Shown in pieces: positions 28,957 to 37,100 of a stretch of 64,000 nucleotides of DNA. The DNA is taken from the NCBI RefSeq assembly GCF_012516395.1, contig NZ_CP051206.1:1780501-1844500 (forward strand), given 5' to 3'. How positions within the stretch are numbered: position 1 is the first letter of the stretch; each line of letters opens with the position of its first letter. The notes below the pieces were generated by a model. The model had not been told where the DNA came from. It saw only the letters and a program-made list of their open reading frames with translations, and did no database searches. This DNA is from Dolichospermum flos-aquae CCAP 1403/13F. GTDB taxonomy: Bacteria > Cyanobacteriota > Cyanobacteriia > Cyanobacteriales > Nostocaceae. Both the position numbers and the translations under genes were made by a program.

Positions 28957-30198
28957 CTATAATAACTCTTTTTTGACCAAAATTGCCAACTTTTCCGCAG
29001 CCCCACCTTCACCCCTAACACTGCGTAACTTATCCCGAATAGCTGCTAATTTTTCGGGATTTTCTAACAAATCTAAAACCATTTTCCCCACAGTTTCGGG
29101 TTGCAATTTACCTACCAATTCTGGAACAATTTCTGCTTGCGCCCAAATATTCGGCCAAGCTAACAAACCCTTATTTTTTATCATCCACCAATTAATTAAT
29201 TTAGCAAAACTAGAACCTACTCCCGGTAAATTTGCTAATATTCCTGGTAAACCATCCCAAGAACGCATAGCATCTAATTGTTGAGTTGGTAATAGGACAA
29301 TCATCGGGACAGCTAATGCACCTAATTCTGCGGTATTTGCACCAACTGTAGTCAAACAAATAGAACATTGAGATAATAAATGATAAGCGGGATTTTCTGA
29401 TTTTAATGCTACTATTAAACCTGTAGAAGTCACCAAATTATCACCTATTAAATCAGCACCTTGAAAGTTAAAAGCTTTAGCCAATGGGTTATTTTCAGGT
29501 TTAGCAAAATCAGCTAAAGTTGATAGATCTAAAGTTGGTGCAACAGGAATAAAAAACTTTGTTTGGGGTAATTTACTGTGAATATATTCAGCAATAGCTA
29601 AAGTTAAAGGTACACCTTGGGTTAATTTTGCTGCTTTTGAACCTGGTAAAATGCCAATAATGTTAATTTGGGATTTGGGATTTTCAATTTTAGATGTTAT
29701 TTCATTCTCTGCTGCTTCTAACATTAAATCACCAACAACAGTGAATTTATCTATATATTTAGGAGAAACATTTTTCGCAACTTGAACTTTCATAATTGCA
29801 AATTTATCTATAAAATTGTGCCAACGCGCTGACCATTCGGCGTAAACTACTGTTTTATATCCTAACTTCTTACCAATAATAACGGGAAAAAGTTGATCAC
29901 CACCTAAAAATACCACTGCACCTTGATTTCTCCAATCCCAATTTTCTGCGGTTTTTCCCCATAGTAAAAATTGCCAAAAATCTGCTGCTGCTTGAACTCT
30001 ATCAACCTCTGGGTAGCCCAACGCTATAGCAGCTTCTTTTCCACTAGCATGGGGACAAGGTGATAATATTACAGAAATTCTTACTTGAGAAATATCATGT
30101 CCTAATTGTTCTCTCAATGCTTTGACAACAGGACGTACCCAAGTTGTAACTTCTCCTGGTCCATTGGAAAGAATGAGAATATCTACCGATGAAGTCAT
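28957..30198 (-). CDS. LpxB-like (lipid-A-disaccharide synthase-related) glycosyltransferase
   Basis: 413 residues with the two Rossmann halves of the GT-B fold. It starts VDILILSNGPGEVTTWVRPV, where the SNGPGE signature replaces the AGExSGD of true LpxB. It contains IIGILPGSKAAKL at the hinge and LTTVGANTAELGALAVPMIVLLP near the nucleotide-sugar site. This is the cyanobacterial LpxB-related family, whose substrate is not established; classical lipid A is absent from many cyanobacteria. Confidence 0.8.
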   Translation of the reverse strand: MTSSVDILILSNGPGEVTTWVRPVVKALREQLGHDISQVRISVILSPCPHASGKEAAIALGYPEVDRVQAAADFWQFLLWGKTAENWDWRNQGAVVFLGGDQLFPVIIGKKLGYKTVVYAEWSARWHNFIDKFAIMKVQVAKNVSPKYIDKFTVVGDLMLEAAENEITSKIENPKSQINIIGILPGSKAAKLTQGVPLTLAIAEYIHSKLPQTKFFIPVAPTLDLSTLADFAKPENNPLAKAFNFQGADLIGDNLVTSTGLIVALKSENPAYHLLSQCSICLTTVGANTAELGALAVPMIVLLPTQQLDAMRSWDGLPGILANLPGVGSSFAKLINWWMIKNKGLLAWPNIWAQAEIVPELVGKLQPETVGKMVLDLLENPEKLAAIRDKLRSVRGEGGAAEKLAILVKKELL

Positions 30199-30495
30199 TT
30201 AATTATTACCTGATAAGTTATAAAATTCAATTATACCGATATAATGAATGAAGAGAATAAAACAGAATCTAGAAGTGAGCATCTCAATTAAATCTAGTAA
30301 CCGGGTATCTAAAGTTTTGTATCATAGTTAATTAAATTAATAACAAAATCAAATAACAATGTATCATGGTGGTTAGTAGTGTAAATGTTTAATGCTTTCC
30401 TTGCTGTTTTCAAAGGGTATCAGGTAAGCTACGCCCTGATTTACCAATAGCAGAATGTGGAAGCTTTAACGGGTAAACTTAGTTGGGTAATACTG

Positions 30496-30603
30496 ATGTC
30501 TAAGGAAAAAAAAGGTAATAAAGAAACTAAAAAGCCTAAGAAAGATGCCAAGGACAAAAAAGAGAAAAAAGACCCAAACAGATATGATGGTTTAGGCAAG
30601 TAA
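30496..30603 (+). CDS. 35-aa lysine-rich small protein
   Basis: ATG 30496 to TAA 30601-30603. Begins MSKEKKGNKETKKPKKDAK and ends DPNRYDGLGK. Nearly half the residues are Lys; the uncharged ending looks conserved rather than random. Could be a nucleic-acid-associated small protein. No clear ribosome site. The gap 30199-30495 before it holds nothing recognisable. Confidence 0.45.
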   Translation: MSKEKKGNKETKKPKKDAKDKKEKKDPNRYDGLGK

Positions 30604-30865
30604 GAAATAGCAAGCAAATTCCTGAGAATTTCTTGTAGGGTATAACAAGGGTTTTAGGCTCACAGATTAATGGAATTATCCGTGTAGATAGATGGATAAT
30701 TCCATATTTTCGCTCAATGATCATCATAAGTTACAGATGCTTTTTTACAGGGCTGTTTTTGAGTGATTTTAGTGTTATCGTACCAGTTTTAACAGATATC
30801 AAACCATTGATTTATCAAGGTTTTAGGTTTATATGGTTAACTCCACGCTAATGATTAAACCCTAA

Positions 30866-31027
30866 GAGGTTGTTTGAAAAGTATTAGATGAAACCAACAA
30901 TCTCCGAAACCTAACCCCCCTTCCCCCCTTCCCTACAAGGGAATGGGGGTTTCAAAGCCTCTCCCCGCGTCGGGGAGAGGTTTGGAGAGGGGTTTATTGA
31001 TACATTAAAAACTTTTCAAACATCCTC
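30866..31027. mobile_element. MITE copy 2, 162 bp
   Basis: Ends GAGGTTGTTTGAAAAGT and the complement of ACTTTTCAAACATCCTC; TAA duplicated at 30863-30865 and 31028-31030. The interior contains a CTCTCCCCGCGTCGGGGAGAG hairpin, so it belongs to the same subtype as copy 3. Lies 23 bp outside the left end of the Tn7-like element. Confidence 0.85.
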
Positions 31028-31050
31028 TAAATAAACTTCAACTCTAATTA

Positions 31051-31205
31051 TGTGACTTTACCCATAACTTTGCCGCTACTGGAAGCATAACTTTGCCGTC
31101 AACAACATTATAACCCTCATTCTTGCGTCAGCTAATTTTGGATGAAACTGACAGTTTGGAATCATAACTTTGCCGCTAGTCCAAATTGGAAGGATAAGCT
31201 TGCCG
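31051..31205 (+). promoter_or_regulatory. left end of the Tn7-like element: four TnsB-like sites
   Basis: The terminal repeat 31051-31076 contains CCCATAACTTTGCCG. Further sites in the same orientation: GGAAGCATAACTTTGCCG at 31081-31098, GGAATCATAACTTTGCCG at 31158-31175 and GGAAGGATAAGCTTGCCG at 31188-31205. Spacing of sites resembles the left end of Tn7. Confidence 0.7.
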
Positions 31206-31390
31206 TGAGTCCATTTAAGCATAGTAAGCTGGAAAGCGGAGATTTCTTATAGAATGGAGCAGAAGCGGTTCGTGCTGGTATGGCATAGAAACTTTCATCC
31301 ATCTGTAAATTTCCATCTATGACAGCAGTATTAATTCAGAGTGAGGAATAATTTAACCAATTATTTTACAATCGAGAAGGATTCATATTT

Positions 31391-31800
31391 ATGGCGGAGA
31401 ATAGTGAAGAAGATAAGAATTATCTGATTTTTATTAAGGTATTTCAGCAAGCGATGAAAGGAAACTTTGCTAAAATGTATGCCAAAGCAGAAGCAGGAAA
31501 AGACCCTCCAATTAAGAAGAAGGTTGAACGATTAAAAGCAGAGCTAAACAATTGTTATGATGAATTGTCTTTTAAGGAATATTTATCAGATTTTTTAGTG
31601 AGAGGGGGATTAAATAGGTATTTTAATCAGCATCAAGAAGAAGTTTCACTACTTATTAAAAAAACACCTTGACAAGAATTAAGAATTTGGTCTTTGTTGG
31701 CGATCGCTAGTTATAAACCCAAGGATAAACCCACCATTATTGATGATAGTTCATTACCAAACAATCAACAACTAGAAGAAATAGATGTTGTTATCTTTGG
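31391..31800 (+). pseudogene. broken gene, possible Cas8-like C-terminal fragment
   Basis: Frame 31391-31672 (MAENSEEDKNYLIF...RGGLNRYFNQHQEEVSLLIKKTP) ends at TGA 31670-31672. The same frame then continues QELRIWSLLAIASYKPKDKP... to about 31797, so one CGA-to-TGA-type nonsense probably splits it. Helical, charged. The family is not certain: position just before the Cas5-like gene and the 'FKEYLSDFLVRGGLNRYF' style suggest the large subunit of a type I Cascade. I hold this only as a hypothesis. GAGAAGGA lies before ATG 31391. Confidence 0.35.
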
Positions 31801-31841
31801 TAGGGGAAACAGATGTTTATCGCCACTGTGGGGTAGAATTG

Positions 31842-31870
31842 GCGATAGCGAAGCGCTCCGTAGGAATCGC
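31842..31870. repeat. 29-bp HIP-type palindromic repeat inserted in-frame in the Cas5-like gene
   Basis: GCGATAGCGAAGCGCTCCG...AATCGC is the exact complement of the core found at about 62027 and close to those at 57.2, 58.1 and 60.9-61.1 kb. It adds about seven codons (KRSVGIA) without breaking the frame. Confidence 0.75.
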
Positions 31871-32040
31871 TATGTTGTCTAGTCCCAAAAAGTCACAAAT
31901 TTTGCGTCAAATGAGACGGTTTAAGAATGCTGATTTTAGCCATCCAGAGAATGTTATTCCCTGTTATCAAGAAATTTTGTCTAATCTAAAATGTTTGATT
32001 TGGGTTCGTTCTGAAGGGGAGAAGATACAACCAAGTTTAA

Positions 32041-32203
32041 GAGGTTGTTTGAAAAGTATCAGATGAAACCCATAATCTCCAAAAACCTAACCCCCCTGCC
32101 CCCCTTCCCTACCAGGGAATGGGGTTTTCAAAGCCTCTCCCCGCGTCGGGGAGAGGTTTGGAGAGGGGTCAATTTATACATTCAAAACTTTTCAAACATC
32201 CTC
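32041..32203. mobile_element. MITE copy 3, 163 bp, in the Cas5-like gene
   Basis: Ends GAGGTTGTTTGAAAAGT / ACTTTTCAAACATCCTC complement; TAA at 32038-32040 and 32204-32206. Very similar to copy 2. Precise removal restores the host frame, so this was a recent clean insertion. Confidence 0.9.
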
Positions 32204-32525
32204 TAAGGGAGAGGATACAGTTAGCGTTTGACTATCCTGAGAGAGTAAAACGGTTTGGTTGTTTATTTTTGGGAGAAAGTGACAAGTTGATTAAAACGAT
32301 CAAAATTGTTGCGGAAGATTATCTAAAAGGGGTGAGACGGTGGTCAATTAGGGATAATAGAGGTAAGTTAACTTTACCCTATTGGGTTGATCATGTGGGG
32401 TCAAGAAATACCCGATTTTTGAGGTATCGGATTGAGGAAATACCAAGTTCACCACCTCCTGATTTGGCGTGGACGATGATTCAATCTCCAAGTTGAAACC
32501 TCAGTTATTAGTGATTCGTGGCTTG

Positions 32526-32553
32526 ATGCCGTTAGGCGATCGCCTAACGGCAT
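32526..32553. repeat. 28-bp perfect palindrome centred on HIP1
   Basis: ATGCCGTTAGGCGATCGCCTAACGGCAT is self-complementary in full, with GCGATCGC at its centre. Confidence 0.85.
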
Positions 32554-32554
32554 T

Positions 32555-32736
32555 CCTACACTAACAAAGTGATTATTATATTTAGCTTCAATTACTGCCA
32601 GTGGTACACCGGGTTTGTAATACAGCACATAATCTCCTGCGACTGTTGATAAATGCGTAAGCAGCCGCAGGCATCGTGACAGAAAAAGCATTGCAGCTAA
32701 TTGTCCTTTATTTGATGTACTATCAATATTTAGCAA
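32555..32736 (-). pseudogene. remnant of a type I restriction HsdR N-terminal domain
   Basis: A short minus-strand frame carries GDYVLYYKPGVPLAVIEAK followed by YNNHFVSVGMP, which matches the conserved core of HsdR N-terminal nuclease domains (the IEAK is the ExK of the active site). Both sides are unrelated sequence (the palindrome at 32526 and AT-rich DNA), so only about 60 codons survive. It shows that the element once also held, or received, an R-M locus. Confidence 0.5.
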
Positions 32737-32765
32737 ATCACAATATATAGTTTAAAACATAGTAT

Positions 32766-33140
32766 ATGAGAAACTTTGAATTAGTAATTAGAGGCACAGG
32801 TGCTGAGGAAGCAGCAAAAGATTTAAACCAATTATTAGCAGACGTTGGCATATCAGGTACTCTAGATGTTCCTGATGAAGTAAAGCAAAAGACAAAAGCC
32901 GAGCCTATTGAGGCCATAATCCTTAGTTTTGTACTTAATGTTACAGCATCGGTTGTAGCAGACAGAATCAATGAGTTTATTCGCCAGCATGATCGCAGCC
33001 GCTCTAATAACACCAATATTGAGTATATAATCTTTAAAAATAAGAGTGAAAGAAAAAGAGAGCAAATTTCCTTCCCGCTTGATGACCCACAAAATACATC
33101 AGAAAAAGTTAATAAAGTTTTAGAAGATGAAGATTTTTAA
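32766..33140 (+). CDS. 124-aa protein upstream of the CHAT-STAND gene, unknown
   Basis: Starts MRNFELVIRGTGAEEAAKDL, with a ferredoxin-like beta-alpha start, has a moderately hydrophobic stretch (IEAIILSFVLNVTASVVADRI) and a charged C-terminal tail (SEKVNKVLEDEDF). Lies 105 bp before the CHAT gene on the same strand, so the two probably form an operon. It resembles small effector-associated partners that accompany CHAT and TIR proteins, but no family can be named with certainty. Confidence 0.55.
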   Translation: MRNFELVIRGTGAEEAAKDLNQLLADVGISGTLDVPDEVKQKTKAEPIEAIILSFVLNVTASVVADRINEFIRQHDRSRSNNTNIEYIIFKNKSERKREQISFPLDDPQNTSEKVNKVLEDEDF

Positions 33141-33245
33141 TTAATGTAAATTGCTAAAGGGGAGACAGAAAAGTTAGTCTCACCCCCTTATCACATAGGG
33201 ATTATAAATAGGCCAAATTTGAAATACCAAAATGACTGACTGGAA

Positions 33246-34856
33246 ATGCCAATTTTACATATAGACCTCAGAAAAATAGATAATAATTACGTTGAATTAC
33301 GTTACTTTCGGGATAATCCTAATCAGTACGATTCCCGTCAGGTTTCCTTAAACGAAATACAACAACAAATTAATCTGATAAACAGGGACTATTACGAAGA
33401 TTACAATATACAACCAGAAGATTATGCCAGAATAGGTCAGGTACTTTATAATTTCTTGGATGGGAGTGAACGTTTCCTTCAAAAAGCTATAGATGAGTAT
33501 AGCCGTGATGGTCTTGTGCTTGCTATTGCTACATCCGAAGAACTAGCTCATCTACCTTGGGAAATTCTACATGATGGTAAAAAGTTTTTGGTAGAAAAAA
33601 AACCAGGTATTATTCTTCCATTACGATGGAACCCTGATAAGAGCAACCCATTAGAAGAACAGAATCAGCCAAAAAATAGTGCGCTGAATGTCTTGTTTAT
33701 GGCGACTTCCCCAATAGATTCCAACTTACCAGAGCTAGATTTTGAAGAAGAAGAAGCACGCATTTTAAAGGCAACATCTGGCAAACCCTTATCTTTAATT
33801 GTAGAAGAAAGCGGTTGTCTGGAAGAAATGCATAGTTTGATTGAAACTTATTACCAGCGTAATTACTTTGATGTCTTTCATCTGACTGGTCATACAGGTG
33901 AAAAAGATGGAAATACCTACTTTATCACGGAAACAGAATTAGGAGAAAAAAAGTATAGCAGCGCAGAAGATATTGCTGAGGCACTGGGATTCCCAATGCC
34001 AAAATTGATTTTCCTCTGTGGCTGTCAGACCGGATATTCTCCACGCAAAGGGACAGTTCAATCAATGGCAGAAGCTCTATTAATGGAAGGAGCAAATGCT
34101 GTTCTAGGTTGGGGTAAGAAAGTTTCAGATAAAGATGCAACGGAAGCAGCAGCAAATTTATACGAAAAGTTATCAGGAGGGTATACAGTCATTGAAGCAA
34201 TTGCCACAACTTACCGCACATTAATTAAAAATAAAGCAACAGGTTGGCACTTGTTGCGATTTTATGTGGCTAAAACTCTACCAGGACAATTAGTTGAAAG
34301 AGGACAAGAATCCATCCCTCGTAATTCTTTTACTACCGAGTTCTTCGACTCTGAAGGGAAAGTTAGAGTTGCTAATCGTGAGAGCTTTATTGGTCGTCGT
34401 CGTCAATTACAAAATTGCCTACGGAGTCTCAAAATATCTTCAAGCGAGATTGGTGTTTTAATTCACGGCATGGGAGGATTAGGCAAAAGTACCATTGCCG
34501 CTCGACTATGTGACCGATTATCTGGGCATAAGAAAATAGTTTGGTGGCGACAAATTGATGAACCTAGCTTAGTCAAGAAGTTGGCAGACCATCTCCAATC
34601 TCAAGAACAACGAACACTACTTAGAGGAAATCAAGAAGAACTAAAACAGCGATTAAAAAGAGCTTTCAATACTTTGGGGCGATCCGTTCTGGTATTTGAT
34701 GACTTTGAATGGAATTTAAAACCTCGTGATCAAGGCTATGTTCTCAACCCTGATGCTGCTGAAGTATTGAGTGCTTTAATATGGGCAATTAGAAACCAAG
34801 AAAATATTACTCATCACCGTATTATTATCACATCTCGTTATGACTTTGAATTCTAA
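33246..34856 (+). CDS. CHAT-protease / STAND NTPase protein, N-terminal part (frameshifted)
   Basis: 536 residues. A CHAT (caspase-like) peptidase domain covers about 1-345 with catalytic His in HLTGH (about 211) and Cys in FLCGCQTG (about 255). A STAND/NB-ARC-like NTPase follows: P-loop GMGGLGKST (about 408-416), Walker B VLVFDDF, and IIITSRYDFEF at the end. The frame stops at 34854-34856, exactly where the NTPase continues in another frame from 34840. Known: CHAT-NTPase fusions act as NLR-like immune or death effectors in bacteria. Here it is cargo of the Tn7-like element. Confidence 0.8.
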   Translation: MPILHIDLRKIDNNYVELRYFRDNPNQYDSRQVSLNEIQQQINLINRDYYEDYNIQPEDYARIGQVLYNFLDGSERFLQKAIDEYSRDGLVLAIATSEELAHLPWEILHDGKKFLVEKKPGIILPLRWNPDKSNPLEEQNQPKNSALNVLFMATSPIDSNLPELDFEEEEARILKATSGKPLSLIVEESGCLEEMHSLIETYYQRNYFDVFHLTGHTGEKDGNTYFITETELGEKKYSSAEDIAEALGFPMPKLIFLCGCQTGYSPRKGTVQSMAEALLMEGANAVLGWGKKVSDKDATEAAANLYEKLSGGYTVIEAIATTYRTLIKNKATGWHLLRFYVAKTLPGQLVERGQESIPRNSFTTEFFDSEGKVRVANRESFIGRRRQLQNCLRSLKISSSEIGVLIHGMGGLGKSTIAARLCDRLSGHKKIVWWRQIDEPSLVKKLADHLQSQEQRTLLRGNQEELKQRLKRAFNTLGRSVLVFDDFEWNLKPRDQGYVLNPDAAEVLSALIWAIRNQENITHHRIIITSRYDFEF

Positions 34857-36123
34857 TAATTTATCCAAAAGCTTCTATAAGCAACCATTAGAAAGCTTTC
34901 AAAACACTGATTTACAAAAGAAGCTAAACAAACTAAGCAACTTTAATTCTAATAACATTGATAAGGAGTTAATTGACCGAGCTTTAAGACTTGCTGATGG
35001 CAATCCTCGTTTATTGGAATGGTTAGATGGAGAAGTGCTATCACAGAGAGATGCAGATTCACAAATCCGTGAATTTGAATTTAACTCTGAAGGTTGGAGA
35101 CAAAGGGTTATTTGGGAAAGAGAAGACACTGCTAGATTAAACATAGACCGGTCTATTGAGAGAATTGTCAGTAGATGCTTGGTATTTGAAATTCCTGTTC
35201 CTTTGTCAGCATTAGAAGCTGTTTGTCACTCTATTGATGATTCTAAACAACTCTTAAATAAAGCAATTGCACTAGGACTGATAGAAGTAAATTCGGAACG
35301 AGAAGAATCTAATCGACTTTATCGAGTTTCCCGCATCATACCTCACATTATTCCCAATATCCAACTGCCTGAAGCACCAAAAGTTTATTCTCTCTACCAA
35401 AAAGCTAATGAAAGCTTATATCAGTTATGGGGTAATGAAGAGAACCACAGCAAAGAAAAATGGCAAGAAATTTTTCGGTTGAAATTCGCCAATAGGGAAA
35501 ATCCTGAACGATTCAGGCAAGGCTTTGCTCAGCTGTTGGCAGTTCAACATAACTCAGAAGCTGATCAAGTTTTTGAATTTAAATTGAGAAAATGTGCTGA
35601 TGATTTGGTAGAAGATGGATTATGTGAAGTATTGGCAAATTATCTGAAGCAGAAACAGTGGCGAAAGGCAGACGAGGAAACAGCTTGGATTTTTTACCAA
35701 GTCATGGTTAAAGGAAAATATGAAGATTGGTACGATTTGTTAGATCAATTTCCCTGTGAAACTCTCAAGAAAATTGATCAACTCTGGCTTGACAATAGTA
35801 ACAATACATTGGGTATTAGCATCCAGAGTAGAATTTACCAGAGTCTAAGTGGAGAGAAAAAATGGGAACAGTTTTGCGATCGGGTTTGGGGATCGGGAAA
35901 ATCGTATAATGAGATAATCAGGGACATAGGGAAGAAGATGATACCAGGGGCATCATCAGGAACATCAGCATACTTACCAGTATCAATTTATACCAAGTAT
36001 TATGTTAAAGGATTAGGAGACTGTGGGTGGGGAGTGGGAGTGGTGTTCGGAGAAGATATGGTGGTGGGGGTTGGGGACTTGGGGTGGGGTGGGGACTCTC
36101 TTCTCTCGCGCAGAGACTTGTAG
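34840..36123 (+). CDS. C-terminal part of the CHAT-STAND protein, 3' end damaged
   Basis: 427 residues. SFYKQPLESFQNTDLQKKLNKL...DRALRLADGNPRLLEWLDGE is the ARC/winged-helix continuation of the STAND module; then a helical sensor region (KKWEQFCDRVW). From about residue 385 the sequence becomes Gly-rich filler (GDCGWGVGVVFGEDM) produced by low-complexity DNA, so the true 3' end is lost. It overlaps the previous frame by 17 nt (ATG inside TTATGACT). Most likely one gene with a 1-nt frameshift; translational coupling of two subunits is the alternative. Confidence 0.7.
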   Translation: MTLNSNNLSKSFYKQPLESFQNTDLQKKLNKLSNFNSNNIDKELIDRALRLADGNPRLLEWLDGEVLSQRDADSQIREFEFNSEGWRQRVIWEREDTARLNIDRSIERIVSRCLVFEIPVPLSALEAVCHSIDDSKQLLNKAIALGLIEVNSEREESNRLYRVSRIIPHIIPNIQLPEAPKVYSLYQKANESLYQLWGNEENHSKEKWQEIFRLKFANRENPERFRQGFAQLLAVQHNSEADQVFEFKLRKCADDLVEDGLCEVLANYLKQKQWRKADEETAWIFYQVMVKGKYEDWYDLLDQFPCETLKKIDQLWLDNSNNTLGISIQSRIYQSLSGEKKWEQFCDRVWGSGKSYNEIIRDIGKKMIPGASSGTSAYLPVSIYTKYYVKGLGDCGWGVGVVFGEDMVVGVGDLGWGGDSLLSRRDL

Positions 36124-36470
36124 AGTGTAGTTAACTCTTCTAAAACAGTGACTAACTTTGCTGTCATTTCTCGCATTCCGTTGATAGCTGGTTTAGCGTC
36201 GCTATTTCCCAATAGGTGACTTAGATTTTTTGACAATAGCTCAGATTTATCCTCATCTTTGAGAATAAGTGGCGCAATTTCTCCCATAACGAGCTTTTGA
36301 GAAGTTAAACAATGCGCTTGCGCTAAACGATGGAGATAACTACTAAGACTTTCTGTGTAGGGAGTTCCCACCGCCACAGGTTCAAGGGAAAATAACCGAC
36401 TCCGTGGCGGGATTTCTGGAGGTTTTAGGCTCCAATGTTCTGAGTAAATAGTCATTCCTCTGGGATTCAC
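36000..36470 (-). pseudogene. tniQ: TniQ/TnsD-family N-terminal fragment
   Basis: From 36470 (or ATG 36455) the frame reads MTIYSEHWSLKPPEIPPRSR, then LFSLEPVAVGTPYTESLSSY, LHRLAQAHCLTSQKLVMGEI, the opening of the TniQ domain. In Tn7-like and CRISPR-associated transposons TniQ/TnsD recognises the target (att DNA or Cascade). After about 120 residues it runs into a Pro/Ser/Thr low-complexity tail (36000-36110) and stops; the zinc-ribbon core and C-terminal DNA-binding region are absent. It is fused tail to tail with the damaged CHAT gene. This is the best single marker of the element's identity. Confidence 0.75.
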
Positions 36471-36500
36471 CTCAACGCTGGTACTTTGGGTTTAAAAGCC

Positions 36501-36615
36501 TTTACCCCCCTTATGAAGGGGGGAAATAATAAAATCCAGTTCCCTCCCCTTAACAAGGGGAGGGTTAGGGAGGGGTAAAAATATTTGATACATCAATTAT
36601 TTTTCAAACACCCTC
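36501..36615. mobile_element. MITE copy 4, truncated
   Basis: The complement begins GAGGGTGTTTGAAAAATAAT and follows the interior of copy 1 (GATGTATCAAATATTTTTACC, CCCTCCCCTTGTTAAGGGG) in inverse orientation. The far end is missing beyond TTTACCCCCC at 36501. TTA follows at 36616-36618. Confidence 0.75.
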
Positions 36616-36643
36616 TTAGAGAAGCGAATCGTGAACTTGAGTT

Positions 36644-36990
36644 TTGACACTCTCAGGGAAGACAGCCACTGAGATTCTACTGACAGAATTAAATTAAGAG
36701 TTTAGCTCAATCTAATCTCGCTGCGACCGTCAAACGCCGCCTAAACGCTCAAAACAACTGCCAATCAAGGTGTCGAAATTGCGCTTACTTTTATGGTTTT
36801 CAGTGTTTTTAGAATCCATCACTAAGCCAAGACGCGGTACGCTCCACAACCTGCCATTACTCGCTCTTTCAAGTCAATACTGCCGTTAGGACTTAAACCT
36901 AACCGTTGTTTCATAGGAGCCGGAATTTCTCCGTACTAGGATGCTTCAACACGTAGATGTTTTTTGTTCTTACTCACAATTTAATTCTAA
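36644..36990 (-). pseudogene. right-end remnant of a second TnpB (IS200/IS605-type) element
   Basis: The minus strand ends with AGAATCTCAGTGGC...CCCTGAGAGTGTCAA (36644-36679), the form of IS605/TnpB right ends where the omega-RNA scaffold meets the guide. Upstream are short broken frames (MKQRLGLSPNGSIDLKERVM... and KSKRNFDTLIGSCFERLGG), with stops between. No TnpB catalytic motif survives. Inside the Tn7-like element. Confidence 0.4.
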
Positions 36991-37100
36991 CATACCACAG
37001 GGATTAAAATCCCTCGTGCCGTTTCCCTCTCAGGTCTAAAGACGCGCTCGTTTCCCACTTACCGCGAGGTCTTATGAAGCTTAAAAATTACCCATGAATT

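Larger units (their letters stand above)
31785..32496 (+). pseudogene. Cas5-like gene interrupted by a MITE
   Basis: The 5' part (ETDVYRHCGVELAIA...YQEILSNLKCLIWVRSEGE) and 3' part (YPERVKRFGCLFLGES...LPYWVDHVGSRNTRF) are separated by MITE copy 3. Deleting 166 nt (element plus one TAA) restores one frame reading PSL-RERIQLAFDYPERV. The RxG-C-LGES stretch and late PYWVDHVGS resemble the C-terminal two-thirds of type I Cas5 (DevS-like) backbone subunits. The N-terminal Cas5 ferredoxin strand is missing, presumably lost at the join with the preceding fragment. A 29-bp HIP-type repeat sits in-frame at 31842-31870. Assignment by pattern only. Confidence 0.45.
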
